DNA of 64,000 bases from assembly GCF_001904745.1 (NCBI RefSeq), contig NZ_MRCD01000009.1, positions 1 through 64,000 of the forward strand, given 5' to 3'. The notes under the pieces are model-generated. The model was not told the origin of the DNA and searched no databases. It saw nothing but the letters and a program-made list of their open reading frames with translations. Positions within the stretch are counted from its first letter, which is position 1; each line of letters starts with the position of its first letter. Source of the DNA: Calothrix sp. HK-06 (lineage in GTDB: Bacteria; Cyanobacteriota; Cyanobacteriia; Cyanobacteriales; Nostocaceae). The translations under genes and the position numbers were made by a program. This document shows positions 47,081 to 55,919 of this stretch, in pieces.

Positions 47081-48748
47081 CTATTTTGCAGTTTTTGGTT
47101 TCAGCGATAGTAGCATTTCCATTTGGGTTGTTGATTCGTTGTTACTATTGGCTGTTACCCCTATTCCACGAATTGAGTTAAGAATTGCTGCTGTGTCGGG
47201 TGGTATTGGGCGTGCAGCGCTTGCGAATTTGTTGACTATCGACATGGTTTTATCCATATCTATATATAAGTATCCACCGTTGGGTCTTTGTAATGATCCT
47301 GTAATGGCTTTGAATGAGTCGCTATTGTCTAAAGGTTGGATGCCTTTGACTGCTAGGGTATCGGCGATGGGGCCACCTAATGCGATAAAAACTGTGTCTT
47401 GGTCAAGCCAACCATGTGCTAATAGTCCACCTTGGTTGGGTATTTGCCACTCGGTTATGTCTCTATCACCTATTTTACGTGCTTGCACATTTACGTTTTG
47501 TGTTTTAACTATATTATCGATTTTTGAAAAAGTTGCTTCGGCTGTTTTGCGGTCGCTTGTGTCAAATACGAAGGCGCCACCAAATCCAAAACCTGCTAAA
47601 ACTCCTTGGTCAGAAGGTATTGCTGCTAAACCAAATTCGCCGTCCATCCAACCAAAAACATCTTTGTCTAAATCTAGACTTACAGATTGAAGTTGTCCTC
47701 GTGCTTGTTGAAGCGCTTGGTTTAGTTCTGGATAATTTTTAGATTCTTCGGTTACTGCTTTCCACCAGCGGCTAATTCCTTGTCCACTAACTAAAGCGAG
47801 TGTATTTGCTGGGAACTGAGAAACTACTTTAGAAGAACTTGGTTCGTATTTATACTTTAAAAGTTTGGGGTCGATGTTAGCTACAGCTTTCATCCGCACG
47901 CCGTCATTATCAATACCAATACCTGCAACCATTGATTTAACTTGCTTTAGCTGGTCTAACGTTTGGCGAGGTATCTGGGTTGCTTGAGAACTATTTTTGA
48001 TTAATTGCTCAAACATACTGGCATAATCTGGTACATATATTTGAGCAACTGCGTTTTGAACATTGACACCTTTGCTCAAAATTTCGCTGGCGCCTTGTTT
48101 ACTCGCAAATGAGGGTTCGCCTTTAACGGTATTTATAGCTTGTTCGATTGATCTTTTATCTTGGGAGAATACTAAGTAATTATTATTGTTTACAATAGCG
48201 CTGTACGTAGGTTTACCCTGCCCTTGGGTTTCGGTGATTTTTTCACCCTTATAATCAATTTCTTGACTTTTTACGTCTTTTTGCGATTTTAAGCGATTTG
48301 CAAGATTTAAAGCGCTAACTTTGTCTTTAATCCCAACTACCATCAAAACGTTCGGTTCTTGGGTTGCTTGAGGAGTCGCTTGAGTTGGTTTTACTGGGTT
48401 TGATGGTAGAAGCGCTACCATTACACCACCTATCCAAGGCTTTAAGTCTTTTTCGTATGAAATATTACCATCAGCTAATGTTGTCTTATTAAAAGCTTCT
48501 AATGAGTTAGTTACAACTTTTTGAGCTTCTGGTGTACCAAACTGTTGCAGTTTAGACCAAGCTTGTGGGTCAGTTGTAATATATGTAGCTACCAGTGCGT
48601 CCGATGGAACTACCCGCGCGCTCGCTATGGCGCCAGAACTATCACCAGAAGGACCCTTGAAAAAATACATGTAGGCAGCAATACCACCAACTGCTACAGC
48701 CGCAGCACCAATCGCTGGGATTAAAAATTTTGACTTACTTTCAGGCAT
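47081..48748 (-). CDS. DUF3352 protein with N-terminal membrane anchor
   Basis: 555 residues. One N-terminal transmembrane helix (FLIPAIGAAAVAVGGIAAYMYFF) and then a large extracytoplasmic domain, starting RVVPSDALVATYITTDP and ending in a beta-rich part, characteristic of DUF3352, almost confined to cyanobacteria. Function unknown; the size and anchoring suggest a periplasmic or envelope role. Its start is 435 bp from the divergently placed aminopeptidase. Confidence 0.8.
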   Translation of the reverse strand: MPESKSKFLIPAIGAAAVAVGGIAAYMYFFKGPSGDSSGAIASARVVPSDALVATYITTDPQAWSKLQQFGTPEAQKVVTNSLEAFNKTTLADGNISYEKDLKPWIGGVMVALLPSNPVKPTQATPQATQEPNVLMVVGIKDKVSALNLANRLKSQKDVKSQEIDYKGEKITETQGQGKPTYSAIVNNNNYLVFSQDKRSIEQAINTVKGEPSFASKQGASEILSKGVNVQNAVAQIYVPDYASMFEQLIKNSSQATQIPRQTLDQLKQVKSMVAGIGIDNDGVRMKAVANIDPKLLKYKYEPSSSKVVSQFPANTLALVSGQGISRWWKAVTEESKNYPELNQALQQARGQLQSVSLDLDKDVFGWMDGEFGLAAIPSDQGVLAGFGFGGAFVFDTSDRKTAEATFSKIDNIVKTQNVNVQARKIGDRDITEWQIPNQGGLLAHGWLDQDTVFIALGGPIADTLAVKGIQPLDNSDSFKAITGSLQRPNGGYLYIDMDKTMSIVNKFASAARPIPPDTAAILNSIRGIGVTANSNNESTTQMEMLLSLKPKTAK

Positions 48749-49182
48749 TGTTGTCTATCCTTGTTTTCTCAAATCGTCAAATTGCTTTTGGGTCAACGTA
48801 AGCGCACAAAATATATGGATTTCTTTTCTAGCTCCACTAATTTAGCGGTAACTACTGATAAAATTAGTATTCCCTCAAACTAAGAAGGGCTAAAATCTGT
48901 TCCAAAATACTACTTCAAGTGCAAAACACGCAAATCCGCATTTCCGTTGGATATTATCAATGCACGTTTACTACCCATATCAAAACTCACCATGCTTAAA
49001 ACAACATAAACCAGTTATTTTAAGTTATACAGGTATCAACAGGGTACTTCTACTTTATTGATTGGTAAGGACAGGCAAGTAATTTGTCAATAACCTGCTA
49101 ATCACCAAACTTGGTAGCAGCAATTGCTGTTTCTTTTAAGAGAATTTCGTTAAATCAGGATTATTAAGGTCACTTAACGTCG
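48749..49182. other. Divergent promoter region
   Basis: Spacer between DUF3352 and the aminopeptidase. AT-rich, no repeat seen. Confidence 0.45.
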
Positions 49183-51777
49183 ATGTCGCAGTTTTATTTT
49201 GATACGGAAAAAAGCCGTTATAAGTCTTTTGAGTTACCAGGAGCTAAACCGCATTACACACCTGACCGTCCCGGACAGGTTGAACACATATTTCTTGACA
49301 TCAACCTTGATGTAACCAAACAGAGTTATCACGGAACTTGCACTATCAGGCTCAAACCAATTCGCGATAGCCTTCACAGCCTAACCCTCGATGCTGTTAA
49401 CCTCAATATCGAAGGTGTAGAAGTCGATGCACAGTCGCAAAAGTTTGATTACGATGGCGAGCAGCTTTTTGTTCACCTCAACTCACCCACAGAAGTTGGG
49501 AAACTAATCAACATTAGTGTCAAATACTCGTGTACTACACCACAGCGTGGTATTTACTTTATCAAGCCTGATAAGCATTATCCTAATAAACCCATACAAG
49601 TTTGGACTCAAGGGGAAGACGAAGATTCACGCTTCTGGTTCCCCTGTTTTGATTACCCAGGACAATTATCTACAAGTGAAATTCGGGTTCGTATACCTAA
49701 ACCCTATATTGCCATTTCTAATGGTGAGTTAATTAGTACTACTTCAGATGGTGGCGATTACAAAATCTATCACTGGTCACAAAAAGAAATTCACCCAACT
49801 TATTTAATGACATTAACGGTGGGGGATTTTGCTGAAATTCGTGATGAGTGGAATGGTAAACCAGTAACTTACTACGTTGAAAAAGGGCGGGAAGAAGATG
49901 CTGTGCGTAGTATGGGCAAAACTCCTCGGATGATGGAGTTTTTGAGCCAAAAGTATGGTTATCCTTATCCTTTCCCCAAATATGCTCAGGTTTGCGTCGA
50001 TGACTTCATTTTTGGAGGTATGGAAAATACCTCGACTACTGTATTAACTGATAGATGTTTACTCGACTCTGTAGCAGCACTCGATAACCGCAATACCGAA
50101 AGCTTGGTTGTCCATGAACTTGCACACCAGTGGTTTGGTGATTTAATCGTTATTAAACATTGGTCACACGCTTGGGTTAAAGAGGGTATGGCAACGTACT
50201 CTGAGACTATGTGGACTGAACAAGAGTATGGTGCCGAGGATGCTGCTTATTATCGTTTAAATGACGCGCGTAGTTATCTCTCTGAAGATGCCGAACGTTA
50301 TCGGCGCCCAATGGTAACACATGTTTACCGCGAAGCTATCGAACTTTATGACCGCCATATTTACGAAAAAGGCGCCTGTGTTTATCACATGATACGCACT
50401 GAGTTAGGCGAGGATTTATTTTGGAAAGCTATACAAACGTTCGTACAGGATAATGCTCATAAAACAGTCGAGACAATAGATTTATTGCGGGCAATAGAAA
50501 AAGCGACTGGACGAAATTTGATGTTTCTGTTCGACCAGTACGTATATCGCGGAGGACATCCAGATTATCATGTTACTTACTCATGGGATAGTGATGCCAA
50601 CCTTGCAAAGGTAACAGTAAAGCAAACTCAACCTGATTTATTTGACCTAAAAATTCCTATTGGGTTTGGTATAACAAATGATGATTTGGCGTGTAGAGAC
50701 GCGATTAATCGCGTCTCTACTTTTACGGTGCGAATTCATGAGCCAGAGCAAAGCTTTTATTTCCCGCTTGCCGAAAAACCTTTATTTATTAGTTTTGATG
50801 TAGGCAACAATTATCTCAAAACTGTCTGTTTAGAATATCCAATACCTGAACTGAAGGCACAGCTTGAGTTTGACCCACATCCAACTTCCCGAATTTATGC
50901 TGCTGTTGCCCTTGCTAAAAAGGGTGGTTTGGAGTCGCTTAAAGCACTTGGAAGAGCGTTGAAGAATGACTCATTTTGGGGTGTACGGGCAGAGGTAGCG
51001 AAACAAATTGCGAATATATACCTCGACCAAAGTTTTGATTTTCTTATACCTGGTTTAAAAGATGATAGTCCTTATGTACGTCGTGCTGTCGTCGAAGCGC
51101 TTGGTAAAATTAAAACTTACTCCAGCTACAAAGCCCTTAAATCGGTAGTTCAAGAAGGAGATGCTAGTTATTACGTTGAAGCTGCTGCTTGCCGTAGTAT
51201 TGGAGCAATTGCTGTTGCAACGGGTGACGAAAAGCCTAAAGAAGAAAAAGTTATTAAGGTTCTCAAATCTGTTTTAGAAGATAAAGCTGGTTGGAACGAA
51301 GTCGTTCGTAGTGGCGCCATAGCTGGGCTCAGTGAAATCAAAACCTCTGAAGCGGCGTTAGATTTGATACTGGAATATACGAAGCTTGGCACTCCTCAAC
51401 CGTTGCGTTTATCAGCAATTCGGGCATTAGGGAAAATATCCGTTGGTCAAAATGCTACTAACTTGGAACGAATATTGGAGAGATTAACCGAGCTTGCGCG
51501 CGATAGTTTCTTTCTAACACAAGTAGCAGTAGTTGTTGCTTTGGGACAGATGGAAAACCAGAAAGCTATGACTATTTTGGAAAATTTAGCCCGTCAAACT
51601 CCTGACGGTCGAGTTCGACGGTTTGCGGATGAAGAAATAATCCAACTTCTTCAAAAAATTGGCAAAGAGAACGGACTAAATTCGTTACGTCAAGAATTAG
51701 ACCAGCTTAAACAACAAAATCAAGAGTTACGAAGTCGCTTAGAAAATTTGGAGGCAAGGTCAGAGAAGAAGGAATAG
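49183..51777 (+). CDS. M1-family aminopeptidase with HEAT repeats and an in-frame palindrome
   Basis: 864 residues. A zinc aminopeptidase with GGMEN (278-282), HELAH (His311, Glu312, His315) and zinc Glu334. After residue 575 HEAT-like repeats follow (about 575-810) and a C-terminal coiled coil (LRQELDQLKQQNQELRSRLEN). M1 enzymes release N-terminal amino acids from peptides. A 28-bp perfect palindrome (50693-50720) codes for CRDAINRVST at residues 504-513, in the beta-sandwich after the catalytic domain, without breaking the frame. Relatives lack these residues as far as I know. Confidence 0.93.
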   Translation: MSQFYFDTEKSRYKSFELPGAKPHYTPDRPGQVEHIFLDINLDVTKQSYHGTCTIRLKPIRDSLHSLTLDAVNLNIEGVEVDAQSQKFDYDGEQLFVHLNSPTEVGKLINISVKYSCTTPQRGIYFIKPDKHYPNKPIQVWTQGEDEDSRFWFPCFDYPGQLSTSEIRVRIPKPYIAISNGELISTTSDGGDYKIYHWSQKEIHPTYLMTLTVGDFAEIRDEWNGKPVTYYVEKGREEDAVRSMGKTPRMMEFLSQKYGYPYPFPKYAQVCVDDFIFGGMENTSTTVLTDRCLLDSVAALDNRNTESLVVHELAHQWFGDLIVIKHWSHAWVKEGMATYSETMWTEQEYGAEDAAYYRLNDARSYLSEDAERYRRPMVTHVYREAIELYDRHIYEKGACVYHMIRTELGEDLFWKAIQTFVQDNAHKTVETIDLLRAIEKATGRNLMFLFDQYVYRGGHPDYHVTYSWDSDANLAKVTVKQTQPDLFDLKIPIGFGITNDDLACRDAINRVSTFTVRIHEPEQSFYFPLAEKPLFISFDVGNNYLKTVCLEYPIPELKAQLEFDPHPTSRIYAAVALAKKGGLESLKALGRALKNDSFWGVRAEVAKQIANIYLDQSFDFLIPGLKDDSPYVRRAVVEALGKIKTYSSYKALKSVVQEGDASYYVEAAACRSIGAIAVATGDEKPKEEKVIKVLKSVLEDKAGWNEVVRSGAIAGLSEIKTSEAALDLILEYTKLGTPQPLRLSAIRALGKISVGQNATNLERILERLTELARDSFFLTQVAVVVALGQMENQKAMTILENLARQTPDGRVRRFADEEIIQLLQKIGKENGLNSLRQELDQLKQQNQELRSRLENLEARSEKKE
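50692..50720. repeat. TGTAGAGACG palindrome, copy 7, inside a coding sequence
   Basis: GTAGAGACGCGATT and AATCGCGTCTCTAC: perfect palindrome of 28 bp. The codon phase gives CRDAINRVST, open in this frame. See the aminopeptidase entry. Confidence 0.9.
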
Positions 51778-51790
51778 GTATTATGTACGG

Positions 51791-51807
51791 GGTGGGCACT
51801 GCCCACC
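51791..51807. repeat. GGTGGGCACTGCCCACC palindrome, copy 3 (perfect)
   Basis: 17-bp element between the convergent aminopeptidase and small gene at 51822. It may serve as a hairpin for both. Confidence 0.7.
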
Positions 51808-51821
51808 TTACTATGACTCTC

Positions 51822-52166
51822 TTACTGTTGCCAAACATCCATCGTTCTAACTTCATTGTTTAAAACAGATTGTTCAGATTTTGGCATTGCGAAAACTATA
51901 GTACCTACAATTACAGCAGCAAATGTAGTTTGGCATACAAGTTTCATTTTTACGATGCCGCGATGATGTTTTTTCATAGCTGGTTTTTTGTGTTCGTTAA
52001 CTTGTCTAACACTTCCCGTGACTACAGCTTGATGTAATTCCATCAAAGCATCTATATCTTCTTCATAATGACTATATTTGAGTAAATTTTGCAATTGCTG
52101 AATTTCTATATTACTAATACATCCAGTTTCAATCGCCTGTTTTACGATTTTGAAGATTGAGCGCAT
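51822..52166 (-). CDS. Small membrane-anchored protein, unknown
   Basis: 114 residues from Met at 52166 (MRSIFKIVKQAI); the frame opens at 52199. An N-terminal helical region (IEIQQLQNLLKYSHYEEDIDALMELHQAVVTG) resembles a helix-turn-like or adaptor segment. A basic linker and one hydrophobic helix (LVCQTTFAAVIVGTIVFA) follow. Family not recognised. Confidence 0.5.
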   Translation of the reverse strand: MRSIFKIVKQAIETGCISNIEIQQLQNLLKYSHYEEDIDALMELHQAVVTGSVRQVNEHKKPAMKKHHRGIVKMKLVCQTTFAAVIVGTIVFAMPKSEQSVLNNEVRTMDVWQQ

Positions 52167-52199
52167 GTTTATAACCTGTGCATAAGGGTTTGAACGCAC

Positions 52200-53052
52200 T
52201 GTAACTGTCTACTTCTGCCTTTGTTATGCTGCACCAAATATACAATACACGCCGTTATCTATGCTTCCCCCGCTTGGTTCACCCAAGTGGGTGATTTATA
52301 AAATAGTACTTGGCTGTACACCACTCGCTTCTGCTTAATATACTTTGCCTACCTATCAAAAAAAAGGTGCCTAACAACTTAACCGACTGGCTATCTGTTA
52401 CATCCCTAATCATCAGTAGATTTGATGATTTTTATCAATTTATGCCACAAACCACGAGTATACATAGCTAGCAAGTAGTATCATCAAGCCTTAAACATTA
52501 ATGTGAGAAATTCTACCAGTTGTCAAGCATCTAGCGAGTTAACTAAATCACAATAATGCAGAGAAAATAAATAAAAATACCTATCAAAAGTCAGAAGTTA
52601 ATTTAACTCAATTATCCTTTTATTAAAACATACCGCTCTTTATGTGGCTCATACTTATACAACTCGCAATTTTCACCAAAAAGGCAAAACCCTCGCTAAA
52701 TAAGCTTCTCAGCTATTTTAGCATTCAGGATTTATCGCCAAAGAGTACTAAATTATACTTTTTTGTTTCAAGAATACATACTTGACACTAACTGAAATAT
52801 AAAGTTATTGTAAAGGTCTAAGGGTAAAATTTAAAAAAAAGTATACAATAACACTCTTTTTTTGTGCGATATTGGGTTTTAATCTATATCAAAGATAAAA
52901 AAGATACTATAAGTATCAAGTTTTCATGAAGATTAGGCGAAAAAAGTGCAAATAAAGTGTGAAGCGATTACGATTTTAAAAGTGTGATGAAGTTTATATG
53001 TAAAACCAGCAAAGCTTCTGTGTGCTAATTATGAAGGTGAGAATCCTTCTAT
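52200..53052. other. Long AT-rich intergenic region upstream of the polysaccharide locus
   Basis: About 850 bp without a plausible gene. It has a small inverted repeat (CACCCA-AG-TGGGTG, 52280-52293) and very AT-rich DNA near 52800. Contains no GGCGCC site. The promoter of the polysaccharide operon is probably at the right end. Confidence 0.45.
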
Positions 53053-53079
53053 GTGTTTTCACGATTATCCAAGGTTGTT

Positions 53080-54333
53080 ATGATGCGTAAACCAGTTCTA
53101 ACAATTTTTTACCAATTCAATCCTTGGAACAGTACTATCGGAGGAATTCAGACTCTAATTAGACTTTTTATCAAGTACGCACCCAATGATTTTGAGGTGA
53201 GACTTGTTGGGACAGGAGATAAAGGAGATAAAAATATCGGTGAGTGGCAAGAAGCTGTTTTTGCTGGTAGACCGATAAAATTTCTGCCTTTATTCGCTTT
53301 AGAGAACGATAATGTTAGGAATTTGATCCCGACAACAGTTAAGTATACTGCGGCTTTGTTGGGACGTAATTTTGCTTCTGATTTCATGCATTTTCATCGT
53401 TTAGAGCCAACTTTAGCTACTTGGCATTGGCAAGGTGAGAAAACGTTGTTTATCCACAATGATATTCACGCGCAAATGAAAGCAGAAGGCGATAAGAAGG
53501 CGATTCTTTGGCGAAGATTCCCAAAAGTTTATTTTGCTCTTGAAAGTTTATTAGTGCGCCAGTTTAATCAAATTTTGTCGTGCAATACTAAGTCGGCACA
53601 ATTTTATCAACAGCACTATCCTAATTTGAGTGACCGTATAGCTTACATCAAAAATTCATTTGATGATGAAGTTTTTTATGCATTGCATCACGATGAACGC
53701 GCGTCTATGAAACGCGAGTTAGCTCTAAAATTAGGTAAGAAAGAGCCAACAAAATTTATTTTGTTTGCTGGTAGATTGCATCCTCAGAAAGACCCTGTGT
53801 TACTTGTACAGGCGTTATCTGTTATGAAAAAACAATTAAATAGCCAGTCAGATGAACAAGAGGTTCATTTATTAATGGTTGGTGAAGGTGAGTTGGCACC
53901 ACAACTGCGGGATCAGATAGATAATTTAGGTTTAACAAACTCTGTCACAATGTTGGGAGCTTTAAATCAAGCTGAATTGGCAGATTTACACCGCATTTGT
54001 GATGTATTTGCTTTGAGTAGTGCATACGAGGGTTTACCATTGGTTGCTTTGGAAGCTCTTGCTTGTGGAACTCCAGTTGTGACGACACAAACCGGAGAAA
54101 CGCCATTACTATTAACTCATGACAGTGGAGTAGTTTGTAATGAACGAACTCCAGAATGTATTGCTTCTGCACTGCATCAAGTTTTAATTAAAAGTGATAA
54201 CTTCTCGCAAGAAGCTTGCACGCGCGTTGCTCGCCCATACGCTGCTCGCACTGTTGTAAATGAGGTTTACGCTGATATGTTGCTTATGTGGAGTAAAAAA
54301 GTACGAGTTTTACAAGAAATACCTACAAATTAG
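53080..54333 (+). CDS. Glycosyltransferase family 4 (polysaccharide locus)
   Basis: 417 residues from the ATG at 53080 (MMRKPVLTIFYQFNP; 53083 is equally possible). AAGG at 53071-53074 is a weak ribosome site. GT-B fold: N-terminal GGIQTLIRLF, C-terminal ILFAGRLHPQKDPVLLVQAL and the nucleotide-sugar site SSAYEGLPLVALEALACGTPVVTT with the E-x7-E motif. A retaining GT4 that transfers a sugar from a nucleotide donor. First gene of the locus. Confidence 0.9.
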   Translation: MMRKPVLTIFYQFNPWNSTIGGIQTLIRLFIKYAPNDFEVRLVGTGDKGDKNIGEWQEAVFAGRPIKFLPLFALENDNVRNLIPTTVKYTAALLGRNFASDFMHFHRLEPTLATWHWQGEKTLFIHNDIHAQMKAEGDKKAILWRRFPKVYFALESLLVRQFNQILSCNTKSAQFYQQHYPNLSDRIAYIKNSFDDEVFYALHHDERASMKRELALKLGKKEPTKFILFAGRLHPQKDPVLLVQALSVMKKQLNSQSDEQEVHLLMVGEGELAPQLRDQIDNLGLTNSVTMLGALNQAELADLHRICDVFALSSAYEGLPLVALEALACGTPVVTTQTGETPLLLTHDSGVVCNERTPECIASALHQVLIKSDNFSQEACTRVARPYAARTVVNEVYADMLLMWSKKVRVLQEIPTN

Positions 54334-54511
54334 TCAATTCATTGACTTACATAGTTTATATGTTAGAAATAGAACTCGTTTATTTGAACCAATCGAAACG
54401 AACAATCAAATTCAACACAGTTGAATTAACTAGGAGGCAAAAAGAAGAAGAATAAAAAGTAATGTTGCTAAGTTCATGAGTACACTTTGAGTTATTTATT
54501 TTACTTGGGTT

Positions 54512-55699
54512 ATGAGAATAGCTGTTATTGGTGCAAAGGGTCTACCGCCTTTACAAGGTGGCATTGAGCATTACTGTGCGGAACTTTATCCGCGTATGGT
54601 TACTCAGGGTTGCAGTGTGGATTTATTCGCTCGCGCTTCCTATACAGAAACTAAATTGGGTAAACGTTATGACTACAAAGGAGTTAACGTTATACCTTTA
54701 CCTGGTTTGAAAATGCGTGGAATTGATGCTCTCATCACTTCTGCTCTCGGCGCCGTTGCTTCTTCTACTAGTCACTACGATATAATTCACTTCCACGCGC
54801 TAGGTCCATCATTATTTACGTGTTTACCGCGCATTGCTTCAAATTCTAAAATTGTTGTTACTTGTCAGGGACTTGACTGGCAAAGAGCAAAATGGGGGAG
54901 TTTTTCGAGTGGTCTGATACAACTGGGTGAGCAAGCAGCCGTCAAATTTGCTCATGGTATTATTGTTGTTTCCGATGCGCTTCAGACTTATTTCCAGCGG
55001 ACTTATGGTAGGCAAACTGTTTATATTCCCAATGCTCCTGCATCTTATGCAGACTCTGACTCACAGTTCAATTATGGTAAAGAGTTGGGTTTAGAAAGGG
55101 GACGTTATATATTATTTCTGGGTAGAATGGTTCCCGAAAAACGTCCTGATTTACTTATCGAAGCATTTTCAAAATTACAACAAACGGGATGGAAGTTAGT
55201 ATTGGCTGGTGGTGTCAGCGACACTAAAACTTATACTGCCGAGATATTAAACAAAATTTCCAACAAACCGAACATAGTCTTTGCTGGAGAATTGCGAGGT
55301 GTGCGGCTTGCAGAGATTGTACGAGGCGCCGGGTTATTTGCACTACCTTCTGACCTCGAAGGATTACCTTTAGCGATGCTCGAAGCCATGCGCGAAGGCA
55401 TTCCTGTTGTTGCAAGTGATATCCCTCCCCACCAACAATTAGTAGCAGGACGTGGAATACTATTTGAAGCTGGGAATGTAGATTCTTGCTTACAGTCGCT
55501 TCAATGGTCAATTCAGAATCCACAAGAATGTGCGAAAATGGCAAAAAATGCTCAAATTTATCTACAAAACAACTATAGCTGGGAACGAATCACCTCTGAT
55601 ACGATGCGACTGTACACAAAATTGCTCAATTCACCTCTATCAGAAGGTGCATTAGAGGCAAGAGAAAGTGAACTTTTTAGTATAACAGGAAAGAAGTAA
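54512..55699 (+). CDS. Glycosyltransferase family 4
   Basis: 395 residues: MRIAVIGAKGLPPLQGGIEHYCAEL at the start, IHFHALGPSLF in the middle, then ILFLGRMVPEKRPDLLIEAF and LPSDLEGLPLAMLEAMREGIPVVASD. The glycine-rich N-terminus fits the family's acceptor/donor site. Second gene of the cluster, separated by 178 bp. Confidence 0.92.
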   Translation: MRIAVIGAKGLPPLQGGIEHYCAELYPRMVTQGCSVDLFARASYTETKLGKRYDYKGVNVIPLPGLKMRGIDALITSALGAVASSTSHYDIIHFHALGPSLFTCLPRIASNSKIVVTCQGLDWQRAKWGSFSSGLIQLGEQAAVKFAHGIIVVSDALQTYFQRTYGRQTVYIPNAPASYADSDSQFNYGKELGLERGRYILFLGRMVPEKRPDLLIEAFSKLQQTGWKLVLAGGVSDTKTYTAEILNKISNKPNIVFAGELRGVRLAEIVRGAGLFALPSDLEGLPLAMLEAMREGIPVVASDIPPHQQLVAGRGILFEAGNVDSCLQSLQWSIQNPQECAKMAKNAQIYLQNNYSWERITSDTMRLYTKLLNSPLSEGALEARESELFSITGKK

Positions 55700-55723
55700 G
55701 TATGGTATTAGTTTTTTGTCATT

Positions 55724-55800
55724 AAAAAAACCCCCGGTTCTATGGAAGATCGTTGCTCTGATTGCAATATATCTATAAGAAGGCGGGTTTCTGGTTTCTG
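55724..55800. repeat. Degenerate inverted ACCCCCGGTTCT / GCGGGTTTCT pair
   Basis: AAACCCCCGGTTCT and AAGGCGGGTTTCTGG, related to the AGAAACCGGGTTTCT family at 29965. Between two polysaccharide genes, likely a transcript-end hairpin. Confidence 0.45.
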
Positions 55801-55919
55801 GAAATTATTACTTCTCTAGAGATAGAAAAAATACAAACAATAATTACCAAAAACTGATAGCTAAATAACCAATAACGAATGACAATTAACTATAAACACT
55901 AACCATAAGGGTATATGCA

